Shown piece by piece: positions 22,501 to 33,150 of a stretch of DNA of 64,000 bases. The notes beneath the pieces are model-generated. The model was not told the DNA's origin and did not search any database. It saw only the letters and a list, made by a program, of their open reading frames with translations. Positions within the stretch are counted from its first letter, which is position 1, and each line of letters begins with the position of its first letter. The position numbers were made by a program, and so were the translations under genes. Origin of the DNA: Calliopum simillimum (lineage: Eukaryota > Arthropoda > Insecta > Diptera > Lauxaniidae); assembly GCA_951812925.1 (NCBI GenBank), contig OX638369.1:53625061-53689060 (forward strand), in the 5' to 3' direction.

Positions 22501-24966
22501 TTAATTTTTGGCCAGGCCAGAGGTATCACCCTTACTAGTTATATGTAAAGAATAATGTAAATCAATTCGACTAATACGTACTAAAATTGATTCACACTGA
22601 ACCAGTAGTTCATCAGTTGCAGAAAAAGCTGTTTAAAATAAGAGAGACAACAATCTGACTGTCTGAGTCTCCATAACTCGAGAACCTTTTGCATGATTTT
22701 TTCTTCGTTCATAGATATTTTGCATTTCAAGGTTTTAGAATAAATTTCATTTCAAAATAACTTCGGTTTCGTTCAGAATATTGGAAAATCCCATAATTTG
22801 ATAATCAGTAATCTGATTTGTATATTATCAGGTGAGATTCCTTAACAAACTCTACTTAATTTGAACTTTTCTCAGCTTCACCCGGGACAATAAAAAATTC
22901 TAGCACCGGAACCAATAATATCCGCTGGAAAAATGTTCAACACAGCGATATAAAAAAAGCAACATTCTGAGGCTGTTTGACTAAGATGGATACATTTTTA
23001 ACCCTTTCCTGACCGCTCCTGAACCGCTGGAAAATTTGTATTTTTTTTTTATTTTTTTGCAGATTCGTGCTAAGCGATATATTATTTCTATTCAAATGTG
23101 TTTGCAAAACTTAATTTTTTTAGTTTCAGGTGTGAATAAATTAGTGGACACTTATGTTTCATTGGTCCTGTAAGGTAAAAAAATAATAAAATTTTTTTTA
23201 GGTGGCGCGGGGGGTATGCACAATTTTAGGCGCCATTTTGAATTTTTCAGTTTTCTAACATCATATTCAGATTCTATTACCCCCAAAATCTCCTCGATAG
23301 CATTATTTTGTAGTTTTAAGTACAAATTATAAGACAGTTTTATGGATTTTATAGGTCTTTGAGAGCTTCATGGGGAATTAAAAGAAAAAAAGGGAAAAAC
23401 GCATAAATCCAAAGTGTTGGCTTAAGCGCTTTGCCTATGCAATTCACACATTTACGCTCGCTGCACGTTCTAACGTACATTCCCAGTTATTGCATAAATT
23501 ATGATTTATTGCTTTGAAACGGCATGCAGCGGTGAAATGCAAAAGCACATAGGCAAGGTGCCTATGTAGCGTCATTTAAATATGCGTAATTTTTTTATTA
23601 ATGAAAGTTACAAAAATTTTTTTTCAAGAAAAAATTGTACAGATTTCGGAGAACAATCCTGTGTCAGAATTTTGTTTTTATTATTGGGTAGATATTGCTG
23701 TAATATCTATTTGTTTATTAAAAAGTGCATTATTTATAAGAATTTTTATGAAAAAATTATTTTATCTAAATTTTAAAGACTAAGAATATGAAATTAATTT
23801 TTTGTAACACAAAATAGCTCATCCAAAATGGCGCACAAAATATTTTGCAAGAATAGGCGACTCTTTCTATTATAAAATCATAGAAGATCATTTCGTTTTT
23901 TGAAGACGAAGAATAGTACTGATATAACCTCAAAATCATGTTTTTGAACATTTAGCTAAGGATATCTCAAAAACCACACGTGGCAGTTTAAATCTGAGAC
24001 CATATTAGCTTTTAGCAACAATAAATAAATACATCGAAAATTACTATTATTGTTTGTTTTTTTTTAAGTAGTAGATGAAACTATGCTAAAAACTTGTTTT
24101 ATTATTCAGTATGTGCTCATGTCTGCTTGTTAACTTTGAGTTCTCTACAATTCGGCTTAAATTTTGTCTTTTTGTCTTGGGTGGCGCTTCGAAGGATCAT
24201 ATAATTTTCTGCTTCAAATATTTTATTAGCAAATATACTTCATTTCCAAATGTGATTTACATTTTGGCTCAGCTTCAACTAAATAAGCTTTCGATAAATT
24301 TACGTAGGTATGTACATGCCATTTTATGTAAAAACTACCTGTTACACAAATTGCACCAAAAATTATACAAAAACTCTGATGGCAACTTGCCCAAAAGAAA
24401 TAAATTGTTGTTGTTGTTGCTCTGTTCACTTGTTCACCAACAACGAAAAAACAGAAAAAAAAAGTTTGAAAATTTTTACAACATTTTTTATTTGACTGTC
24501 TGTCTGTGTCATTGTTCGTACAACATGCAAATGCGCTAATTTGGACGTAAAAGAAATTCAATAAAACACCAAAATAACAAAAAAAACAAAAAACACAAAA
24601 AAATTGAAGCAAAAATGCTGTCACCCAAAAAAGGCGCAGTCCAACAAAAACACCAAAATAGCAACAACAATAAAAACAACCCACAACATAAAAAAACTGG
24701 GTAAAACGACAAAAATAATGCGAGAGATACAACATAAAAATTTGCATACAAAAATTTAAGCATTTGAATATGAAGGCAGCAACAACAACAAAAAAAAAAA
24801 GGGAATCACAACAACAACAATGCGTTTAAAAAATAACAGAACTCAGAACTGAGTGCAACAACAACAACATCAACAAATATGAGACACCAAACGAACTTAT
24901 TTCGTTTTGTACTTGACAAGGATCAAGGTTACCTTGGCAAAGGCTGCATTTATGCTGTGTTGCTGC

Positions 24967-24997
<31 letters not shown>

Positions 24998-25918
24998 ATT
25001 AATTCTGCATGCGCATGGGAGTTACGCCAGCTCATGATGCTAGTGAGCAAGCAATACCTGAGCTTGGGCGTATATGGAAATGATTTCTTATATCTCTTGT
25101 ATATGCAGATTTTTGTTCTGACTGCTGCCGCCTCCGAGTTGTTGAGTGGAGATGTTGCTGCTGCTGCAGTTACTGGGTTGCTTCTTTGATTAAGGTGACC
25201 AAATGTTCTAAAAGTTTGTGATAAACTTAGTTTGAAAAATTTTAATTTTTTAAAGCCTATTTCTGAACCACAGCTTTCACATAAATGGCCCCAAATTTCT
25301 TTCTGGAGGAGGATTTTTATCAGTAAAGCTTTTTTGTAATTTAACCAGTGATTCCTATTAGCCTTTATTTCGAGTTAGCGATATTTTTTCCCAGAATTCC
25401 ACAGGAAAACATTTTTTCTTCAACGAAGAAGTATCAGTCATGTATGTAAAATAATATCCGCAAAATCAAATTATCGAAAATATCGATGAAAGTTTAGATA
25501 TATTCGATAATTACCAACAAACTTCAAAATTCGAAAAGTTGTAGAGAAATGTCGAAAAAGTAAATTAGAATCGGTAATTCGATTAGTGTCGAGAGAAATT
25601 GTTGAATATAAAAAGCTTTAATCAATTAATTATTATCAAAAAATAATGATTAAGTAAATGAGTACCTATTGAATTTTATTGAAACTGAGCAAAAAACATC
25701 AAAGAAAAGCTGCATCGATGAAAGAAATTATGAAAAAGGAAGTTAAAAGATATTGAATCATATCGAAAGTCATCGAAAAATTCTTAAGAATAAACTGGAA
25801 TAACTGAATACAAGCGTAAGAAGTGAAAACTATATTTGAAAAGTGGATATGGAATTTTCTCTGATCACGTCCACTTTTAGATTAGTGTATGACAAACATA
25901 TTTGGTACTTATAGTACA
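22501..25918. other. Non-coding stretch with CAA/TTG microsatellites
   Basis: No gene is supported. There are TTG/CAA tracts at 24405-24420, 24780-24870 (CAACAA) and 24961-24996 (TTG about 10 times). Long ORFs on both strands at 24111-24763 reflect this low complexity and have no domain. An imperfect 20-bp inverted pair (TTTGCCTATGCAATTCAC, GTGAAATGCAAAAGCACATA) lies near 23432-23553. Confidence 0.5.
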
Positions 25919-26030
25919 TACTAGAGATGTCAAATTTCGGTCTTTTACTGCTTCCGGGAAATTTTTGTTATTTTGAAAGGCAGTCCCTGAATCCCGAGAT
26001 AAGTCCTGGAAATATAGTAAGGAATAACGG
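25919..26030. repeat. Relic hAT-like terminus
   Basis: ACTAGAGATGTCAAATTTCG, GGTCTTTTACTGCTTCCGGG, then CAGTCCCTGAATCCCGAGAT resembles the left end of the hAT element at 29163 (TAGGGATTCCAATTTTTGGA, then ACTTTTTGCGATCCCGGGAT). No matching right end or target duplication was found. Probably an old, truncated relative. Confidence 0.45.
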
Positions 26031-26157
26031 CCTCGACCTCCACCATTAGAAAATAAGTCCACTTCCGTCCACTATTAAAACTTCAGACATGTTATAAGAT
26101 TTTCTGTTAGTACTTCGGGGAAAATTTGCAAAAGCTAATTGTAACTCTTACCTTATA

Positions 26158-27536
26158 GTACAATCATTTGGGAGAAAAAAATGATGTTACCTGGAAAGTT
26201 TTGCGGGATTTCTGCAAATGAGTTATTTTATAGATTTCGATGTGCTCTTTCAGAATTTCAACTTTGCTACCTCGTATCGTGTTCGCTCGAGCCGCCATAT
26301 TGGAAAAATGGCGTCCAAAATCAGTTTTTTACAAATATCTCTTTAACGGTTATATGTAGAGAAAAATGTTGTAGCTTATAAAATTTGCTATAAAAATGAC
26401 CTTTAAATTGTTTTCGTACGACTTATAACTCAGGAGATATCTTTATTCAAAATTTTAGAAAAATTAGTAAATTGTGAATGCCACTTATGAGTAGGCACAG
26501 TGATGTGTCAAGCTTATAATTACGATTACTTATGAACGGTGAGTCGCACGTTTAAAATAAAAACACTTATTTATAGAGAATAACTTTCGCTACAAGTAAC
26601 ATATTATTTTTTTTTTTCATATCACCTATAGTTAAGGAGAAATTTTTCCCACAAACCTAAAATTTTGAAAAAAAACGTTTTTTCAAAATGGCTCCTAAAC
26701 GGTTCGTCCTAGAAAAAAAATTGTCAATGCATTTTTTAGAACGTTCAATTTCCTATAATAGTTTCTTCGAACTATTTTTTCGTCAGACTTACCCTTCATG
26801 AGATATCGCGACTTGAAAATCATTCAAAATTGAACATAGTACGGCGCATAGAACAATATTCAATTTTGAATGATTTTCAAGACGCTATATCTCATGAAAG
26901 GTAAGTCTGACGAAAAAACAGTTCGAAGAGACCCTTATAGGGAATTGAACGTTCTACAAAATGCATGGACAATTTTTTTTCTAGGACGAACCGTTAAGGA
27001 ACCATTTTGAAAAAACTTTTTTTTTCAAAATTTTATGTTTGTGGGAAAAATATCTCCTTAACTATAAGTGATATGAAAAAAAAAAAATATGTAACTTGTA
27101 GCGCAAGTTATTTTCTATAAATAGGTGTTTTTCTTTTAAACGTGCGACTCATCGTTCATAAGTTATCGTAATTATAAGCTTGACACATCACTGTGCCTAC
27201 TCATAAGTGGCATTCACAATTTACTAATTTTTCTAAAATTTTGAATAAAGATATCTCCTGAGTTATAAGTCGTACGAAAACAATTTGAAGGTCATTTTTA
27301 TAGAAAATTTTATAAGCTACAACATTGTCCTAAAAAATTTTTCTCTAAATATAACCGTTAAAGAGATATTTGTAAAAAACTGAATTTGGACGCCATTTTT
27401 CCAATATGGCGGCTCAAGCGAACACGATACGAGGTAGCAAAGTTGAAATTCTGAAAGAGCACATCGAAATCTATAAAATAACTCATTTGCAGAAATCCCG
27501 CAAAACTTTCCAGGTAAAACTACCAAATTACTGTAC
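26158..27536. mobile_element. TA-flanked palindromic element, 1.4 kb
   Basis: The left end GTACAATCATTTGGGAG and the reverse complement of the right end GTACAGTAATTTGGTAG are inverted repeats, each bounded by TA (26156-26157 and 27537-27538). The arms match almost continuously to the centre near 26848, where ATTCAAAATTGAACATAG and TATTCAATTTTGAATGA face each other. Arms are above 90% alike by eye. Both arms give the same 60-70 residue reading frame (starting ..LPGKFCGISANELFYRF) on opposite strands, which follows from the palindrome and not from coding. A transcript would fold into a hairpin of about 680 bp. Confidence 0.85.
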
Positions 27537-27570
27537 TATTAGCTTATTTGGTTCTTCTGTAACTTGTTTA

Positions 27571-28340
27571 TCCTTAGAACCGTGCATGGTCTAGCCAACC
27601 TATTTCCATGTTTCTGGGCACTCAGTGCCCATAGTGTATTTTGTATGGGGCTTACTGGAAAGTTCAAAATTTTTTAAAGAAACTGATGTTTTTTATTCAA
27701 ATATATTTTTTTTTTACATTTTAGACTGTTTTATTGAGCGTTTATTTACATATGAACGTATGAATAAGAGAAGTATATAAAAAAAAAGAATTTGTGTGTG
27801 AAAAAAGTATAAATAAGTGTGTAAATTTAGGTGGTCGTTATATGCAAGGTCATGATAGATGATCATCAATCAGCTCTAAATGTCGAATTTGAATTTCCCT
27901 GATTTTTTCAAATTTTTATGTTGAGCGTTGATGGCTCTATTGGGCCCTAATTGGCCTCTTGATATATGCGTCAGTCTGCATGTTGAAATTACGATTACGC
28001 CCAAACGGATAAAGCTATATTCATAAAATTTGGCACAAATAATAGTTAGGGCTATAATCTGATTGGGATCAAAAATGGGCGTGATCGGTTAAAGTTCAAA
28101 AATCACCCCCATATATTCTGGGCACACAGTGCACATAACATGAAAATGAGGCTTCCCGCCCTTTATTCATTTTTATTTTACTTATACCTAAATCTTATCC
28201 AAACTAAGTTTTTTAAGTAGTAAAATGTTCAATCTATTGAAAAACGATAAGATCTGACATTCGTTTCGAACAATTTGGGGTTTGAAAACAACATTGAAAA
28301 TTGCTTTGGGCACCCAGTGCCCATAATATGGTTCTAAGGT
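27571..28340. mobile_element. TA-flanked element with iterated TGGGCACnCAGTGCCCATA sites
   Basis: Candidate ends: TCCTTAGAACCGTGCATGG from 27571 and, reverse-complemented from 28340, ACCTTAGAACCATATTATGG; TA lies just outside both (27569-27570 and 28341-28342). Inside are three copies of a palindromic site: TGGGCACTCAGTGCCCATA at 27615, TGGGCACACAGTGCACATA at 28119 and TGGGCACCCAGTGCCCATA at 28307, two of them next to the ends. No coding sequence. The TIRs are short and imperfect, so the exact ends are tentative. Confidence 0.55.
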
Positions 28341-28342
28341 TA

Positions 28343-29154
28343 TTGTTGATATTGTCATCACTTTTGGAATAAAACACTTTATATCGCCTCTATATAAGTG
28401 AAAAGCACTGAGTAATTTTTTTTTTTAGTTTTGAATAATTTGGTATATCTAGTCCGAAATATCATAGTTTTTAGTTTGATAAGACCTATTTAGCCATATC
28501 TCTGCTTAAAAGTTGTTGTTTTCATCATTAAAGTAAACACGAATCAACGATTTTCATGCAAGAAAGACAATTTAGTTTTTTGAACATCAAGTATTTCAAA
28601 ATTGAATAGTAATTTTCACTTGTATACGAACGTTATAATAATCTCTACAAAATGATTTCCAATCCATGCAAAATAACATTTAGGCACGGTGCTTGACAAA
28701 CGGAGAAAAGTACGCATCATAATTCTCCATTCGGCTAGTAAACAAATTACAGTAATTAATATTAAATTTCAAACATAAATTATCTTGCGTATGAACTATT
28801 TGATGGTTCCGTAAAGTAATATGTACAAATAAAATAAAGTACAATAATAAAATAATATTTACTCCAAATTGCCTACAATTGACTTTATGTAAAATAAATT
28901 ATACTTTCAGCCAAAAATTGTGTGACCATTTTGAATTTATAACTCTAGTAAAAATTATTTTATTTTTTTCACGCACAAAAATTAGTGTCATAATTTTTAC
29001 TCCACTCGAGTAAGGTAAATATCATACAAATTTTTAATCATTTTGACTGTAACGGATATAATTTAAGTAACAATTTCTATTGTTAGACAGTTATATGCTT
29101 TATACACAAATTTTATATCACATCACCATAAGCGCCAGTAGCGCAGAATGATGT
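28343..29154. other. Non-coding AT-rich stretch
   Basis: No gene, RNA or delimited repeat was seen. ORFs are shorter than 60 codons. Confidence 0.5.
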
Positions 29155-29507
29155 GTATCTACTAGGGATTCCAATTTTTGGACTTTTTGCGATCCCGGGA
29201 TTTCGGGATCGAGAAATTTTGAATCCCGGGATCCCGGGATTTTTCGGGATTTGTATGAATTTTTTTTCTTCCTAAATAGACAGAATTTAGTATTAAAAAT
29301 TCCTAATATTTTGTCTTATATACCCATACTACACCCCTACAAAGATATTTTATTTAAAAAGTGTCAAAAATATTAAAGAACAATTTCTAAAAGCAGGTAC
29401 ATTTTATTATTTATTCACGCCTTTTTTAAAAAACAAAAATTCATAAATACTTATTTGCTTCAAAAACAAGCATAAAGGTGCATTGCAGCATTATATGCTT
29501 AGTTAAA

Positions 29508-30160
29508 TACATATCGATACCATAGAGCGCTATAGTCCTATCTCAATTTTTTCAATTATTGGGAAATGCAAAAAGAATTCTTCAAACAGTGGTTATTTAA
29601 AGTTGGCTGCGATTTTGAAAAAACTATACATGCAATAATTTTACCTTAGTATATTTTAACATAATTTTATGTTAAAAAATTCTTTTATTAATTATTAACA
29701 AAATCAATTTAACAAATTACAGGAATTGCACTACTATTCAAATAAACTACACATTTAGTAAATTTTATGAGCGACTAGTGTGCGTTTTTTTTTCGAATCA
29801 TGGAAAAAACAAGAAAGTTTCAAAAATTTCTGGTTCTGACCTTTGGGTGAAAAAAAAAATGTTTCCACTAAAAAGATGTAAAATGTCATGAAACGTGTAG
29901 AAAAGACGAAAAAAAAAGGAAAAATTTTCTTAAAAATGTGACTTATTTGAATATTCAGAGGAGATAGCACAGTGGCGCTCTTCAAAAAATTACAGTTTGG
30001 AGATAGGATTTTTCTTAATTCTCGAATATTTCGGTGTTTTAGTGGTATTTTGGCATCCCACAGATTTCCACTCGGTAAAGAAGCCCACAAGGATACTATA
30101 TCTGCAAAAATCGCAAAAAGTGGAGATAGGACTATAGCGCTCTAAGGTATTGATACATAA
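29508..30160. mobile_element. Inverted-repeat element nested in the hAT element
   Basis: Left: ATATCGATACCATAGAGCGC then TATAGTCCTATCTC (to 29544). Right, reverse-complemented from about 30156: GTATCAATACCTTAGAGCGC then TATAGTCCTATCTC. The core GAGCGCTATAGTCCTATCTC is a perfect 20-bp match (29525-29544 and 30123-30142). The interior is AT-rich and the minus-strand ORF at 29755-30090 has no recognised domain. No direct target duplication is evident. Because it sits between the transposase remains and the left end of the hAT element, it arrived later or is an internal rearrangement. Confidence 0.65.
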
Positions 30161-30249
30161 AATATCATACATATTTAATTATATAAAATAGTGAGATCAA
30201 AGTTTTAACAAGTGTTGGACTTGGAAGAATTAACTTTTGTTTTAATCAG

Positions 30250-31351
30250 TTTTATTATTATTAAAATATGATTTTAGGAAAATTAAAGCATTTATTATTT
30301 TATCATCCAATTTAGATCTAAATTTATTACGTAAATAACCTGCACACGAAAAGCATCTTTCTGATTCAACACTTGTTGGTTGAATTGAAGAAAGATAATC
30401 GAATGTTTTCTGGAGGAAATAACCCCTATCACCACATTACAAAATAAATCAATTGCTTTCATTAAAACGTCGGATAAATTATAAGACTTTCTAGAAAATA
30501 AATTTTTTGAAGTGGTATTCAAAACTAGATTTAATTTTGCTTTCAAGTTTATTGATGAGTTTACTTTAACTCTATGGCTATTGTCCTCAATTTCGCAAGA
30601 AGTTTCAGTTTCAAATCTAGAGAGAATACGTTTTATCTCTACTTTAATGAGATTTAAAGATAAAGCTTTACAGAAGTCATTATTGGGACTTGTCAAAAAT
30701 GAAAAAATGTCAGATAAAATTCTTTCCACGAGCTTAAAGCCGCTTGAGACTATCTGAGAAGTCATACAGAAACTCGTATGAGTTGTCAAATATGGCAACT
30801 CTGATAGTGGGAATGTAAATTTATAACACAAATGATTTATCAGAAGAAAACTCATATGAGTTATTTTGGCATTAGATTTGAGTCTATTTGAAAATAGAAG
30901 TCATAGGAGCTTCCAAATTTTTAAATGTTGTTTGAAAAATAAAAAATTAAAACAATTTCAACAATATAAATTAAAAACAATAAAAAATTGACAGTCAGAG
31001 AAAAAATCATACAGAAAAACATAAGAGAACTAGTCTGAAGTGCCTTTTAGCAAAAATGATATTACTCAAAGCAGATTTTTCTTTCTTTATAATATCAATA
31101 GTGATTTTGATTGATTGAAGACTACGAGCTAATTGTTTAATAATTTTAAATTCGCTACAGTGGATCAAAGAAACCTTTAAGTCAATACAAGCTGTTTTTA
31201 TGCTACTCTCAAGCATAATAAAGTGCTGCAGCATATCTAAAAGACTACTCCATCTCGTTTTGCAATCTAAGATTAACTTCAGCTTTTTATTATGTTCAAT
31301 TTTAATATAATGATGTAAGACTTCGTTTTTTGTTGGTGATTTTTGGAACAT
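30250..31351 (-). pseudogene. hAT transposase, C-terminal half, frameshifted
   Basis: Read on the minus strand. The first piece (31351-31007) contains LILDCKTRWSSLLDMLQHF at residues 26-44, the conserved hAT block with the DxxTRWxS signature. The last piece, near 30400-30255, reads SSIQPTSVESERCFSCAGYL and, after a frameshift, NKFRSKLDDKIINALIFLKS; this is the hAT C-terminal dimerisation segment (SxxxER then NRL-like and LxFLK). Between them the ORF at 30855-30295 is open for 186 codons but only weakly matches expectation. The BED zinc finger and N-terminal part are absent: only about 115 bp separate the first piece from the right end. Several frame changes make it non-functional. Confidence 0.8.
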
Positions 31352-31473
31352 TCTAACAATTTTTCTAGCCTAAAAAACTTACTAAAGAAATCCCGGGATT
31401 GGTAGCACTGATCCCGGGATTTTCGGGACTGCAAAAAGGCTCGAATCCCGGGACTGAAATCCCTAGTATCTAC

Positions 31474-31744
31474 CTATTACATACATTCTTAGCATTCATT
31501 CTGAATTGACTAAAACGGTAAGGTTAAATTTACTTCAGTGGAGAGTTGTCACTATTCTGACTTGAAATTCTGGTAAAAATTATGAGAAATATAGTAGGAA
31601 GTACTATTTTTTTTCTCCGTGTGATAAATATAATTCGAGTCTACTAATAAAATCCTGATAATGCCCGGATCAAGTGCGAACAGTCCCGGTTTTTTCGAGA
31701 CTACAAAAAGACCAGGATCCCAAAATGACATTCATATTACATAC
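31474..31744. repeat. Spacer with a relic copy of the hAT right end
   Basis: At about 31655-31730, CCCGGATCAAGTGCGAACAG, TCCCGGTTTTTTCGAGACTA and CAAAAAGACCAGGATCCCAA follow, base for base with changes, the right end of the neighbouring hAT element (GATCCCGGGATTTTCGGGAC, TGCAAAAAGGCTCGAATCCC). It suggests a second older copy or a terminal duplication. No gene. Confidence 0.5.
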
Positions 31745-32470
31745 CTACACAGTAAAAAGTGATAGTTTACTTTTGATTCCATTCGGTATTGATTTTAAAC
31801 TGCTTTGGTATTAAATTCAAAATTTATTCCAAAAAAGGTTGAAATTTATTCCGGTAGGTTTTAATTTTATCACAAAAAATATTTACTTTTAAACCATTTA
31901 GTTTTTTAAATTTTTTAATACCAAAGTGGCTTAAAAACAATCCTAAAATAACTTTAATTTCAAAAAACTAATCATTTTTAGTTTTAAAATAAGTCCAAGA
32001 AAAGTATTAAAATATTCTCCGCGCCAATTTTAATACTTTTGGTTTGAAACTAATGCCATCAAAGTTTTAATTTAGCTTGGAGAGACTTTTTAGTTTCAAA
32101 ATTTGAAAAACTTTATTTATCAAAAGAGCATAAAAAAAAGAACGAGTACAAAATAACAAAAAAAAAGTTTTCTTTTTCAATTGTTTAAATACAAATTTCA
32201 CACAACTACGTCAATACGTTTGATAGCCGAGTGAGCTAAAGACTTCGTAATTTATGTACACAAGATGTTGTACCCTTGGTTCGAATCTCAGTATGGATGG
32301 CTTGTTTTTTTTTTTTTTTCAATTAAATTTAAAATTTTTATTTTTTTTTTTTCATTTTTCTCCCTCTCTTTATTTATTCCAAAATAGTTTAAAATTAGAA
32401 CTTTTTTGGCATTGTTCTATATAAATACCTTTTTTGGTTTTAAAATTAAACTAAAATTTTTACTGTGTAG
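31745..32470. mobile_element. TIR element (CTACACAGTAAAAA ends) containing a tRNA-like sequence
   Basis: CTACACAGTAAAAA at 31745-31758 is exactly reverse-complemented at 32457-32470 (TTTTTACTGTGTAG). The interior is AT-rich with scattered inverted matches (GGTATTGATTTTAAACTGC near 31781; TTTGGTTTTAAAATTAAAC near 32433). No clear target duplication was found. A tRNA-like sequence with A and B boxes sits at 32221-32300, off-centre and followed by T-rich tracts. No ORF. Confidence 0.65.
32221..32300 (+). other. tRNA-like sequence with A and B boxes
   Basis: TAGCCGAGTG at 32224-32233 matches a pol III A box (TRGCnnAGTnG) and GGTTCGAATCTC at 32278-32289 matches a B box (GGTTCGANNCC). The spacing of about 54 bp is like a tRNA with a long variable arm (Ser/Leu type) or a tRNA-derived SINE. 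The acceptor stem ends do not pair convincingly and the 3' side runs into a long T tract, itself a pol III terminator. It is more likely SINE-derived than a functional tRNA gene. Confidence 0.5.
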
Positions 32471-32489
32471 AAAATTTCATAAAAAATTG

Positions 32490-33150
32490 TACTTTGTGTT
32501 GAAAAAAGTGTCACGAGAAAGAAAGTTTCGGAAAAAGGGTCGCTTTGAAGTGTTGAAAAAGTGTCGCAAACAGTTGTTGAAATAAGTGTCAAAAAAATTA
32601 ACGCAGAAATGGGTCGAACAAAGTGTCGCAGGTGTCGGAAAAAGTTTTGCAAAATGGAGTTGGAAAAAAATGTTGCAGAAAAGGTTCAAAAGTGACGCTA
32701 AAAAGTATTGATATAATGAGTCAAAAAACGTGTCGCAGGAAAAGGTCGAAAAAAAATCGAAAAATGTGTAGAAAAAAGTGTCGTAAAACTGTGTTGAAAA
32801 AAGTGTCATTAAAAAATGTCGCAAAATGGTGTCGCAAAAAAAGTTGAAAAAAAATTAACGCATAAAAGTGTCTGAAAAAGTTCTGCTAAAGTATTTCGAA
32901 AATGGTATTGAAAAAAGTGTTGAGAGAAAGTTTGCAGAAAAGGGTAGAAAAAGGGTCGAGAAAGTATCGCATAAAACTGTCGGTAAAAAAGTGTAGCTAA
33001 AATGCTTCGTAAATGCTGTTCAAATAAGTGTTCGAAACAAAGTATCGCTGAAAAGGGTGAAAAAAAGTTTCGAAGAAGTATCGCCAAAAAGTGTCGAAAA
33101 AAGTGTCACAGAATTGTTTCGGGAAAAATGTAACAAAAAAGAGTCGTAAA
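32490..33150. repeat. Degenerate minisatellite (GTGTCGnAAAAAGTGTTG-type unit)
   Basis: About 660 bp of units of roughly 18-20 bp with the theme GAAAAAAGTGTCGCAGAAAA or GAAAAAGTGTTGAAAAAAGT. The ORFs read from it on both strands (Phe/Cys-rich or Lys/Arg-rich) are by-products. Confidence 0.8.

Larger units (their letters stand above)
29163..31465 (-). mobile_element. hAT-superfamily element, 2.3 kb, decayed
   Basis: The ends TAGGGATTCCA (29163) and, reverse-complemented, TAGGGATTTCA (31465) lie inside a perfect 8-bp duplication, GTATCTAC, at 29155-29162 and 31466-31473, fitting nTnnnnAn. Subterminal GATCCCGGGATTTTCGGGA motifs are mirrored at both ends. Transposase remains lie on the minus strand. 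Another inverted-repeat element sits at 29508-30160. Partial relatives of the ends occur at 25919 and 31655. Confidence 0.92.

Noticed and set aside
24111..24763. Overlapping long ORFs on both strands (142 and 173 codons)
   Set aside because: They overlap each other in antisense over low-complexity CAA/TTT sequence. Phe/Cys-rich or Asn-rich composition reflects the microsatellites.
26181..27526. Two near-identical 66-69 codon ORFs on opposite strands
   Set aside because: They are the same arm sequence of one palindrome read twice; not a duplicated gene.
32221..32300. Functional tRNA gene
   Set aside because: A and B boxes are present, but acceptor-stem ends do not pair and no clear anticodon arm could be drawn.
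32446..33087. Phe/Ser/Thr-rich minus-strand ORFs of 68-115 codons
   Set aside because: They translate the GTGTCGnAAAAA minisatellite; similar ORFs appear in several frames.
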